DNA of 5,090 bases from Lentisphaeria bacterium (GTDB lineage: Bacteria; Verrucomicrobiota; Lentisphaeria; Oligosphaerales; JAFGRS01). Under the pieces are notes generated by a model that was given only the letters and a program-made list of their open reading frames with translations, was not told the origin of the DNA and did no database searches. Of this stretch, positions 1 through 5,090 are shown piece after piece (position 1 is the stretch's first letter; every line of letters starts with the position of its first letter). The position numbers were made by a program, and so were the translations under genes. The stretch covers positions 1 to 5,090 of the forward strand of contig JAFGRS010000966.1 of assembly GCA_016935045.1 (NCBI GenBank), read 5' to 3'.

Positions 1-54
1 GACAGGCACCGGGGGGACAGGCACGGGTAGGGGCAAAGGGGACAGGCACGGGCG

Positions 55-85
55 CGGGGCGAGCGGGGCGAGGCGGGGCGAGGGG
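55..85 (+). repeat. Tandem CGGGGCGAG repeat with G-quadruplex potential
   Basis: Three copies of CGGGGCGAG occupy 55-63, 64-72 and 74-82, the last two separated by one extra G. With the following GGGG they form four runs of four guanines at 56-59, 65-68, 75-78 and 82-85. The loops between them are 5, 6 and 3 bases, which satisfies the usual G4 motif (four runs of at least three G, loops of 1-7). The G-rich strand is the plus strand, which is the template for the upstream minus-strand gene, so a read-through transcript would be C-rich. Any structure would therefore form in DNA rather than in that mRNA. The folding is an inference. Confidence 0.6.
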
Positions 86-142
86 ACAGGCACGGAGCGA
101 GGGTACGCCGGTACGGCGGGGACAGGGGGTAGGAAAGGCAGG

Positions 143-180
143 GGGAAACGGACACGTACGGACGCAACGGACACGTAGGG
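143..180 (+). repeat. Two-unit direct repeat with 19-base period, copy 1
   Basis: The 15-base unit AACGGACACGTACGG occupies 147-161. It recurs at 166-180 with one change (AACGGACACGTAGGG), so the period is 19 bases with ACGC between units. A preceding GGGA starts the longer homology at 143. The core 143-177 matches 3674-3708 at 33 of 35 positions in the same orientation. Both differences are the G of CACGTA, which is C in the other copy, once in each half. The element runs directly into a GGGGACAGGG unit at 178. It is noncoding, lies between the end of the large gene and the left edge, and its function is unknown. Confidence 0.75.
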
Positions 181-235
181 GACAGGGAGGGAACGGGGCT
201 GGCGCAGAACGCCGTTCGGAGATCGCCTCCCACGT

Positions 236-3200
236 TCAGGGGCGGTCGGCTGCGGTTTTGCGGACGGCGACGGTGTGCTGGCCGGGGCCGAGGGTAAGGG
301 TCAAGAGTCCGTCGCGGCCGGCGTCGCGGGTCTCGCGGTTGGTGTCTACAGTGACCTCGTACCGGGCGTGCCGCTCCAACCGGGACAGGTTCATGGTCAT
401 TTCGCCGGAGACGGTTGCGCGGAAGCCCTCTCCGGAGCATTCCTCGACGGTGACAGTGCCGTTTCCTTTGACCTGTGCCGATACCGGGACGGCCCGGACA
501 CTGGCGCCGGAGCCGGTGAAGTCGACGATGTCGTTGGCCTCCGTCAGGCGGTTCGTTCCCGGCGCGAAGAGGGCGGGGGCCTTGAGGCGGAACTCGCCGG
601 GGGTCCGAGCCTCGATTTCCGGGAACCCGTTGCGGTCGCGGACCGTGGCGATGCCGCTGCTGCATTCCGCCCGGGTGACGGTCAGGTTCGGCCGCATGCC
701 ATGGCGCAGGGGCACAAGGAAGACGAAGCGGTAGGTCCCCTCGCCGTCGGGATTGACCTGGTATCCGTCGCCGCCGTGGGCCTGTTGGTTCTGCCAGATG
801 TCGTTCTGCCAGAGGAGGGGTACGCCCCAATGTCGGAATCCCTTCACCACGATGGGCAAGGCATCGAGACCGCCCTCGATGGTGAACCGGGCGACTTCGT
901 TCTCGGCGCTGACGGTTGCCGGGAAATCGGAGACCTTGCGGCCGACCGTCACTTCCCCGATGCGGGGACCCTCGGAGCCGAAGCGCAGGCGTTCCCGTTC
1001 GGGTTTGAGGTCGGGCTCGACCGCTTCGGCATGGGGCATGAGCATGAGGTCGGCCTCGATGAAGTCTGCGGGTCGGAGCGTGAGGGTCTCCTGCGGGGCG
1101 CCGAACCAGTAGTTGCCGTTGCGGTTGCTGTACTCGGCGGAGGCGGCGGGGGCATCCTGGTCCTGTCCTCCGAGGCGGGCTCGGAAGGCGCGGACGAGGA
1201 CGAAGGAGTGGTATTCCCTGGCGCCCTGGGAGCCGGCCATGCCGTGTGTGCCGAGGAAGGGGAACGGGCCCCGGAGCAGTTCGGCCTGGAGGCGCAAGCC
1301 TTCGGGGGCATCCGCCAGACGGGAACGGGTGCGTCCCTCGGGGTCGCTCGAGAGGAGCATTCGGGGTCGCTTCTTGTCGTTGACGTTGAGCCAGCGGAAG
1401 GTGTTGCGGGCATCGCCGTCCACGGTGGCAGTCCTGTGCCAGTCGCAGCGCAGGCTGAGGAAGGTGCGTGTTTCGTCGCTGTGCGGTATCTCCATCGCCG
1501 TAACGCGCACGGTCGCGGCGTCGTCCGAGGAGCGGAAATGCATGGTGAAGCGGGCCAGGTTGGGGGCGATGGACTCGAACGCGGTGGAGTCGTAGAGGAG
1601 CCGGACCCTCTCCCCGCCTGAGCGGTACTGGAGCAGCCCTGGCCAGCTCAGGCAGTCGTGCTGGGGCTGTCCGGCCCAGAATGGTCCGCTGTAGGGGCGG
1701 TAATCGGGGATACGCACGTATTCGCCGTTGAGGAGCATGGCGGGGATGGTAAAGCAGGTGGTTTCCGAGACCCCGGTGGAGAGGTGCCAGTAGATGTGGA
1801 AGAAACGGATCGAGGTGACCTGTTTGAGGGCATGGTCTCCCCAGCGCTGGAAGAGATGGACGACCTGGAAGGAGCGTTCCTGGTTGGGCTGGAGGGTGAT
1901 CGGGAAATAGGCGTCGCCGTAGGCCGCGTCGTCGGGTTCCTCCCGTTCCCCCGCGAAGTTCTTGCAGGACTGCACGGGGGTGGGCAGCAGGAAACCGTGT
2001 TCATCGGTGAGGACCGTTGCCGGCAGGATCCCGGTTCCGGAGGCGCACTTGATGACCATGGCGCGGGGGTGTTCATCTCCCCGCAGGCGAAGGGTTACCG
2101 CGATGCGCCGGTTCGGGTTGTCGAAGGCGGCGTTGAAGGAGTAGGCGGGGGGCGCCATGGCTGCGTCCACGAGATAGAGGCCGGAGGGGGCGTCGTAGCC
2201 GCGCCAGTGTCCGTCGCGCACCTCGACCCGAGCGGCGAGGAAGGGCATGCATTCGTCCCGGAAGAGGTCAGGCAGGGGAACGTCTGCGACCCTGGGTCGG
2301 AGGGTCCACCAGGTCCCGGGACGGAGGCCGGTCAGGGGCGCCTGCCAGGATCCGGTGTCGGTGTCGAAGCGTGCGTCTGTGGTGGCGAGGATGGCGGCGT
2401 TTTCGGGACACAGCACGGGGCGGCCGTGCAGGGCTTCGACGCGGGCAGGGGTAGTCCCGGCGCGCCAGGCCGCGGCCGCGGGGACGGGGTCATCGGGTTG
2501 GGGTTCGAGGCGGAACTCGAGGTTGAGTCGGTTCGGGAAGGCGTGGAAGACCACTTCGCCGCGGATAGGGCGCAGCTTGCCTCCGGGCGCGGGTCTGGGG
2601 AGTATGTCCGCGGACTGGATCTCGAAGCGTCCGAAGGAGCCCGGCGGGTCGATGCGCAGGCGCTTGAGTCTGCCCTGCACGGGGAGGGGGATGCGCAGGT
2701 CCTGGAAGTCCGTGCCTTCCCTGACCGCAACGATGGCATGCTGATCGCCACGGTAGGCGCCGTCGTCGGCGGCCCAGTAGAGGGCTGCATGGCCGGCAGT
2801 GAGGGAACGCACGCGCAGGCGGACCTCAACGGGGCCGGGGACGTCGATGGGCGGGGACTGGAAGTACGGGTCCTCGCCCTCGTAGCTGACCACAAGGCAG
2901 CCGTTGGCGAGCCCGAACCCGGTGCAGTGGTTCAAGGCTTCCCAGTCCGTGGTGTCGCGATCGAAGCGCCATTCCAGGAGGGGGGGCTCGGTGGCGGCCG
3001 CGGCCAGTGCCTCGAGTTCGGATGCGGGCAGGAAGGGGATATCGAGTACGTGCGCATCCCAGTAGTGGGGTCCGCAGCTCCAGACGTTCATGCGCGCCCG
3101 GGAAGACGTTGCCGGGGCCCAGCCGCGCCCCCTCCACACCTGCCAGTCCGGGGTCAGGCCGAGGGGTGCAGGAACGTACTCGGCGCCCTCGGCGGTGGTG

Positions 3201-3532
3201 AAGCCGAAGGAGATGCCCTCGGGGCCGAGGAGGTCCCTGCCGTCCACCTCGATGGCCTCGATACGGGCCGGGTCCAGGGCGACCCGGCAGCGGTACCGCT
3301 CTCCTTCGACGGCGAAGACCCGTGCCTGATCCCGGTCCAGCCAGCGCACGGTGAGTCGCGGCAGGTTCTCGGGGGGAAGGGTCCCCCAGTCGGGAGCGGC
3401 AGAAAGGGGAGTGGCTGTTCCCATGATGACTCCTGTGATGGAGGCCATAGCGGCGGCACGCCGCAGGGAGTGTCGGTCCATCCGGTTGCCGCGGCGTGGG
3501 CGCGGTGCGCCTGGTTCCGAGGTCTGTGCCAT
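236..3532 (-). CDS. Large secreted beta-rich protein with CBM-like module, function unknown
   Basis: This gene encodes about 1098 residues that I cannot assign to a named family. I chose the ATG at 3532 because AGGGAA lies six bases upstream. The frame stays open to an ATG at 3649, but those 39 extra codons are Arg-rich and run over intergenic-looking sequence. The N-terminus has a basic stretch and then a hydrophobic segment (about residues 26-44) ending TPLSA-AP, a probable signal peptide; RR at 24-25 makes Tat export possible but weakly supported. Residues 183-313 look like a jelly-roll carbohydrate-binding-like module: WRFD at the start, a TDW turn, GxLxVSYEGEDPYFQSPPIDV, LRIDP near the end. 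The rest is beta-rich and aromatic-rich (GPFWAG near 615, NRNGNYWFG near 805, WGVPLLWQNDIW near 903). The C-terminus ends in a small sandwich-like segment with YEVTVD and HTVAVRK. There is no recognisable catalytic motif. A role in carbohydrate binding or degradation is inferred only from the module. Confidence 0.85.
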   Translation of the reverse strand: MAQTSEPGAPRPRRGNRMDRHSLRRAAAMASITGVIMGTATPLSAAPDWGTLPPENLPRLTVRWLDRDQARVFAVEGERYRCRVALDPARIEAIEVDGRDLLGPEGISFGFTTAEGAEYVPAPLGLTPDWQVWRGRGWAPATSSRARMNVWSCGPHYWDAHVLDIPFLPASELEALAAAATEPPLLEWRFDRDTTDWEALNHCTGFGLANGCLVVSYEGEDPYFQSPPIDVPGPVEVRLRVRSLTAGHAALYWAADDGAYRGDQHAIVAVREGTDFQDLRIPLPVQGRLKRLRIDPPGSFGRFEIQSADILPRPAPGGKLRPIRGEVVFHAFPNRLNLEFRLEPQPDDPVPAAAAWRAGTTPARVEALHGRPVLCPENAAILATTDARFDTDTGSWQAPLTGLRPGTWWTLRPRVADVPLPDLFRDECMPFLAARVEVRDGHWRGYDAPSGLYLVDAAMAPPAYSFNAAFDNPNRRIAVTLRLRGDEHPRAMVIKCASGTGILPATVLTDEHGFLLPTPVQSCKNFAGEREEPDDAAYGDAYFPITLQPNQERSFQVVHLFQRWGDHALKQVTSIRFFHIYWHLSTGVSETTCFTIPAMLLNGEYVRIPDYRPYSGPFWAGQPQHDCLSWPGLLQYRSGGERVRLLYDSTAFESIAPNLARFTMHFRSSDDAATVRVTAMEIPHSDETRTFLSLRCDWHRTATVDGDARNTFRWLNVNDKKRPRMLLSSDPEGRTRSRLADAPEGLRLQAELLRGPFPFLGTHGMAGSQGAREYHSFVLVRAFRARLGGQDQDAPAASAEYSNRNGNYWFGAPQETLTLRPADFIEADLMLMPHAEAVEPDLKPERERLRFGSEGPRIGEVTVGRKVSDFPATVSAENEVARFTIEGGLDALPIVVKGFRHWGVPLLWQNDIWQNQQAHGGDGYQVNPDGEGTYRFVFLVPLRHGMRPNLTVTRAECSSGIATVRDRNGFPEIEARTPGEFRLKAPALFAPGTNRLTEANDIVDFTGSGASVRAVPVSAQVKGNGTVTVEECSGEGFRATVSGEMTMNLSRLERHARYEVTVDTNRETRDAGRDGLLTLTLGPGQHTVAVRKTAADRP

Positions 3533-3544
3533 GTGCCGTTCCCT
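3533..3544 (-). promoter_or_regulatory. Ribosome binding site deciding the large gene's start
   Basis: On the minus strand AGGGAA (3544-3539) is followed by six bases, CGGCAC, and then the ATG at 3532. The in-frame ATG at 3481, which would start directly at MDRHS before the hydrophobic core, has no purine-rich motif in front of it. The open-frame start at 3649 would put codons through repeat-like sequence. The match to AGGAGG is only moderate, so the start remains a reasoned choice. Confidence 0.5.
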
Positions 3545-3649
3545 GTACACGTCCGTTTGCCCGGTGTTGAGACCGCTCCGGAGGTCGGAAGCGCGGCGCT
3601 TGCCGAGCCGGCGCCTCCGTACGAGTAGCGCCGGGCGGCAGGATGGCAA

Positions 3650-3751
3650 GGGGACAGGGAAAGGGAGCGGGAAGGGAAACGGACACCTACGGACGCAACG
3701 GACACCTACGGAGGAAGAGCCGCGGCTGCGGGGTGCCCGGTGCCTGTCCCC
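3650..3751. repeat. Inverted GGGGACAGG / CCTGTCCCC pair enclosing a repeat element
   Basis: GGGGACAGG at 3650-3658 and its exact reverse complement CCTGTCCCC at 3743-3751 face each other across 84 bases. Between them lie a purine-rich stretch, the two-unit 19-base-period repeat (3674-3711) and a perfect ten-base palindrome, AGCCGCGGCT (3718-3727). Two short palindrome-derived cores in opposite orientation around a spacer is the general layout of REPIN or MITE-like non-autonomous elements. No transposase, target-site duplication or empty site is visible here, so the mobile interpretation is inference. The element sits between the end of the C45 gene and the start of the large gene, so it would be transcribed on any shared message. 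Confidence 0.5.
3674..3711 (+). repeat. Two-unit direct repeat with 19-base period, copy 2
   Basis: AACGGACACCTACGG occurs perfectly twice, at 3678-3692 and 3697-3711, separated by ACGC. The flanking GGGA at 3674 extends the match to the copy near the left edge (143-177) to 33 of 35 bases in the same orientation. In this copy both units read CACCTA, while in the other copy both read CACGTA. TACGGAGG at 3707-3714 is the reverse complement of CCTCCGTA at 3614-3621, so this side also has a short inverted partner upstream of the large gene. Confidence 0.75.
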
Positions 3752-3781
3752 CAGTCCTCCCCCAGTCCCCTGCCTGTCTCA
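3739..3781. repeat. C-rich repeat block overlapping the C45 gene's stop codon
   Basis: On the plus strand GGTGCCTGTCCCC (3739-3751) is followed by CCCCCAGTCC, present twice with an 11-base period (3748-3757 and 3759-3768). A second, degenerate core, CCTGCCTGTC, follows and runs into the TCA at 3779-3781. That TCA is the minus-strand TGA stop of the hydrolase gene. Read in the sense direction, the stop is immediately followed by GACAGGCAGGGGACTGGGGG, so the repeat begins at the stop codon. No intrinsic terminator (GC stem plus T run) is seen in this block. Confidence 0.6.
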
Positions 3782-4873
3782 CGGCTGGGGCCGCAGCAGT
3801 TCTTCGAGGCTGTAGCGGATGTAGCCTCCCCGATGCGCGTTGGCGGGGAGTCCATGGGCGACCCAGATGCGTCCCTCCTGCGGGCGAATGGCCACGGAGT
3901 GCAGGGTAATGATATTGGCCGCGGAGGCGATGGCCGCGGTGGGGGTGCGGAGGCGTCTGTTCAAGACCGAGCGGATGTCATCGGGGTTTGTTCCGATGCT
4001 GGAGTTGAGGACGAATCCGTCGGTTTGGCGTGTCACCTCGACGGTTTCGGCATCGTAGGTCACCACGGCGGCATCCGCGGACCGGGTATTTGTGCGTGTC
4101 TGTCCGATCACCATGGCCTGTCCCCTCATCCGTGGGGTTTCGCGCAGGATCCGGATGGCGTCGTCCACGCTTCCCGCCTTCTGCGCGATGATCCGTTCCA
4201 GGATGAGGGTGGGGACACCAGAGGAATTCGTGGCATAGCCGCCGCCCAGGTTGTTGGCGACGAAGAGGCCTTTCTCGTTGAAGAAGGTCCACCCTCCCAG
4301 GATGCCCGCCCAGCCCACGCTGACGAAGGCATGGCCGTCCTCCCGGCGCGGATTCACCGCCAGGACGACGACGCATTCCCGGGTGTTTTCGAGCCCCCAG
4401 TAGTCGAAATTGCGTCCGATTTCCATGCGGCCGTCCGGCGTTGCCTGTCCGAAGGCCACGAAGGCAGTACAGCCGCGGAGTCCGCGGATGTCGCCCTCGC
4501 ACTGGGCATAGAGGAGGACATCCTCGTCGATTCCGGCAGCGGCCGCGCACGCCGCGAGTTCCCTTCGGTACCACTCCGGGAGGGAGGGTTTCATCCGCCG
4601 TGTCCGTTGCAGGCGTTCCGGCGCCTGTTCCTCCCAGCCGTACTCACTCTCGACGTAGTCTCCGATCATGGCGCGGATGGACTGCCGCAGGATCCGGCCG
4701 TGGTCCGCGCCGATCTCCTCGGGGGTCCCCTGCAGGCGCACCACCCGGTCCCTCGAACGACCGTCGGCCGCAGGCTCGGACTGTGCCGCGGCGATGGCGG
4801 ATACGGCCAGCAGGATCCGAATGGCGGCGGGCAGGAAGCGGCGTAGCGGGCATGCGCGGGCTGTGTGGAGCAT
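3779..4873 (-). CDS. Exported C45-family Ntn hydrolase / acyltransferase-like protein
   Basis: The 364-residue product resembles peptidase family C45, the acyl-CoA:6-aminopenicillanate acyltransferase-like autoproteolytic Ntn hydrolases acting on amide bonds. A basic start (LRR at 10-12) and a hydrophobic stretch (13-30) ending in AAA-QS indicate a signal peptide. GTPEEIGADHG (49-59) is the usual N-terminal pro-segment motif. GCTAF supplies the likely nucleophile Cys135 (codon 4469-4471), freed by self-cleavage after Gly134. GRNFDY (153-158) gives the Arg and Asp expected downstream, and NEKGLFVANN (199-208) and FVLNSS (287-292) supply candidate active-site Asn residues. HSVAIRP...GRIWVAHGLP (325-343) is the typical C-terminal strand pair. 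Length is normal. The ATG at 4873 has GAGG six bases upstream and gives a compact signal peptide; the in-frame ATG at 4909 (376 residues, AAGG four bases away) is the alternative. The substrate cannot be read from sequence, and family membership does not imply penicillin chemistry. Confidence 0.9.
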   Translation of the reverse strand: MLHTARACPLRRFLPAAIRILLAVSAIAAAQSEPAADGRSRDRVVRLQGTPEEIGADHGRILRQSIRAMIGDYVESEYGWEEQAPERLQRTRRMKPSLPEWYRRELAACAAAAGIDEDVLLYAQCEGDIRGLRGCTAFVAFGQATPDGRMEIGRNFDYWGLENTRECVVVLAVNPRREDGHAFVSVGWAGILGGWTFFNEKGLFVANNLGGGYATNSSGVPTLILERIIAQKAGSVDDAIRILRETPRMRGQAMVIGQTRTNTRSADAAVVTYDAETVEVTRQTDGFVLNSSIGTNPDDIRSVLNRRLRTPTAAIASAANIITLHSVAIRPQEGRIWVAHGLPANAHRGGYIRYSLEELLRPQP

Positions 4874-4883
4874 GGTCGGCCTC
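4874..4883 (-). promoter_or_regulatory. Ribosome binding site for the C45 hydrolase gene
   Basis: On the minus strand GAGG (4883-4880) is followed by the six-base spacer CCGACC and the ATG at 4873. An earlier in-frame ATG at 4909 also has a purine-rich run in front of it (GGGGAAGG, ending four bases upstream). I favour the later start because of the better spacing and because the earlier one would lengthen the basic leader before the signal-peptide core to about 24 residues. Confidence 0.5.
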
Positions 4884-4988
4884 GTGCGAAAGATCCGTGC
4901 CCATACCATAGCACCTTCCCCGGGAGCGGCACGCGCCTTTCCCCCGGCGGCGCCTTGCCTGTGGCGGCGGGCGGCGCCCGGGAATGCC

Positions 4989-5090
4989 TCAGTGAATACG
5001 GAACGGCTCAGCGGGAGCTTCGCCCTCCAGGGGAACCGGCTCAGCAGGAGCTTCGCCCTCCAGGGGAACCGGCTCAGCGGGAGCTTCGCC
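4989..5090 (-). CDS. C-terminal end of a gene with 11-residue Glu/Pro/Ala repeats (partial)
   Basis: Only the last 33 codons and a TGA stop (4991-4989) are inside the window; the gene enters from the right edge. The peptide reads GEAPAEP, then VPLEGEAPAEP twice, then FRIH and stop. It is an acidic, Pro/Ala-rich tail of low complexity, of the kind found as linkers or C-terminal extensions of exported proteins. The frame is supported by the one base that differs between repeat units (5046). It changes CCC to CCT, which is silent here, but would be a replacement in the plus-strand frame reading RLSGSFALQGN. The stop falls four codons after the last repeat and leaves about 115 bases to the start of the codirectional C45 gene. 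Nothing can be said about the main body of the protein. The plus-strand frame from a GTG at 4992 is a less likely alternative. Confidence 0.55.
   Translation of the reverse strand, partial: GEAPAEPVPLEGEAPAEPVPLEGEAPAEPFRIH
5004..5090 (-). repeat. 33-base tandem repeat, in frame, coding VPLEGEAPAEP
   Basis: Units of exactly 33 bases occupy 5004-5036 and 5037-5069, and a third begins at 5070 and is cut by the window edge after 21 bases. The only difference in the overlap is G to A at 5046. A period of 11 codons keeps the reading frame whatever the copy number, so the tail length of the encoded protein could vary by slippage without a frameshift. The array probably continues beyond the right edge. 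Confidence 0.9.

Larger units (their letters stand above)
1..190 (+). repeat. G-rich array of GGGGACAGG units
   Basis: This noncoding block downstream of the large gene carries GGGGACAGG at 13, 38, 82, 118 and 178. A truncated unit, GACAGGCACC, sits at the window edge. The first three complete units extend to GGGGACAGGCACGG, and the later two diverge into GGGGACAGGGGG and GGGGACAGGGAGG. Spacing is irregular (25, 44, 36 and 60 bases), so this is a dispersed cluster and not a strict tandem array. The same core occurs in the other intergenic region, at 3650 on the plus strand and at 3751-3743 on the minus strand. Cores of this kind (GTGCCTGTCCCC and its complement) resemble the REP-like palindromic repeats associated with RAYT transposases; that comparison comes from memory and no such transposase gene is in the window. 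The block runs past the left edge. Confidence 0.8.

Noticed and set aside
106..118. Hairpin CGCCG-GTA-CGGCG as a terminator for the large gene
   Set aside because: The stem is short, no T run follows it on the minus strand, and it is over 100 bases past the stop. GAAC-GCC-GTTC at 207-217 is weaker still.
1658..3628. Plus-strand open frame of 656 codons, and a similar 448-codon frame at 275-1621
   Set aside because: Both lie antisense to the large minus-strand gene. Their translations are Gly/Val/Glu-rich with no domain motifs, as expected for the mirror frame of a high-GC gene, whereas the minus reading has a signal peptide, balanced aromatics and a recognisable module.
3533..3649. N-terminal extension of the large gene from the ATG at 3649
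   Set aside because: The 39 codons are Arg-rich, cross an element-like sequence and would place an improbably long basic leader before the signal peptide. A ribosome-binding motif supports 3532.
3600..3649. Sigma70-like promoter (TTGCCA near 3649 on the minus strand) for the large gene
   Set aside because: No acceptable -10 hexamer is present at normal spacing in this GC-rich stretch, so no promoter could be called.
3740..4846. Plus-strand open frame of 368 codons
   Set aside because: It is antisense to the C45 gene, whose motifs (GCTAF, GRNFDY, NEKGL) establish the minus strand as coding.
3779..4873. Assigning the C45 protein as a penicillin-processing or beta-lactam-related enzyme
   Set aside because: The family name comes from one fungal enzyme. 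Bacterial members have varied or unknown amide substrates, and no beta-lactam genes are nearby.
4968..4980. Terminator hairpin after the partial gene (CGGGC-GGC-GCCCG)
   Set aside because: The five-base GC stem has no T run in the direction of transcription, and such stems are expected by chance in this composition.
5004..5090. CRISPR array from the 33-base repeats
   Set aside because: Units are head to tail with no unique spacers, and the period is a whole number of codons in an open frame ending at a stop.
4992..5090. Plus-strand gene starting at GTG 4992 and reading RLSGSFALQGN repeats
   Set aside because: It is open and has GC-rich third positions, but the single unit-to-unit difference would replace Gly with Arg. 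The minus reading makes it silent and agrees with the orientation of the neighbours. Not fully excluded.

Overview
The window is GC-rich DNA from a bacterium using Shine-Dalgarno starts. Every supported gene lies on the minus strand, so transcription runs from right to left. Lineage cannot be fixed from the sequence. A very large secreted beta-rich protein with a carbohydrate-binding-like module, an exported C45-type Ntn hydrolase, a Glu/Pro/Ala repeat tail and G-rich intergenic repeats would fit the Planctomycetes, Verrucomicrobia/Lentisphaerae or Hydrogenedentes sphere. That is an impression, not a measurement.

Layout from right to left, in the direction of transcription. At 4989-5090 is the 3' end of a gene that begins outside the window. 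It encodes tandem 11-residue repeats (VPLEGEAPAEP) and then a short FRIH tail. About 115 bases of GC-rich spacer follow. At 3779-4873 is a complete exported C45-family (acyl-CoA:6-APA acyltransferase-like) Ntn hydrolase, with an intact predicted Cys nucleophile. At 3533-3778 is an intergenic region of repeats, bounded in part by an inverted GGGGACAGG/CCTGTCCCC pair that encloses a two-unit direct repeat with a 19-base period. At 236-3532 is a large secreted protein of about 1098 residues. It matches no family I can name, but it contains a jelly-roll-like, CBM-like segment. At 1-235 is a noncoding, strongly G-rich block with five complete GGGGACAGG units, a G-quadruplex-capable tandem repeat, and a second copy of the 19-base-period element.

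The two complete genes are codirectional but separated by 246 bases of repeats, so a shared transcript is possible but not shown. Both products are predicted to leave the cytoplasm, which suggests envelope or extracellular work such as amide-bond turnover and polymer binding. No direct functional link is visible. The most notable structural point is that the large gene is bracketed by two same-orientation copies of one composite repeat (33 of 35 bases identical over the core). Within each copy both half-units carry the same variant base. I see no rRNA, tRNA, CRISPR array, transposase gene or convincing intrinsic terminator.
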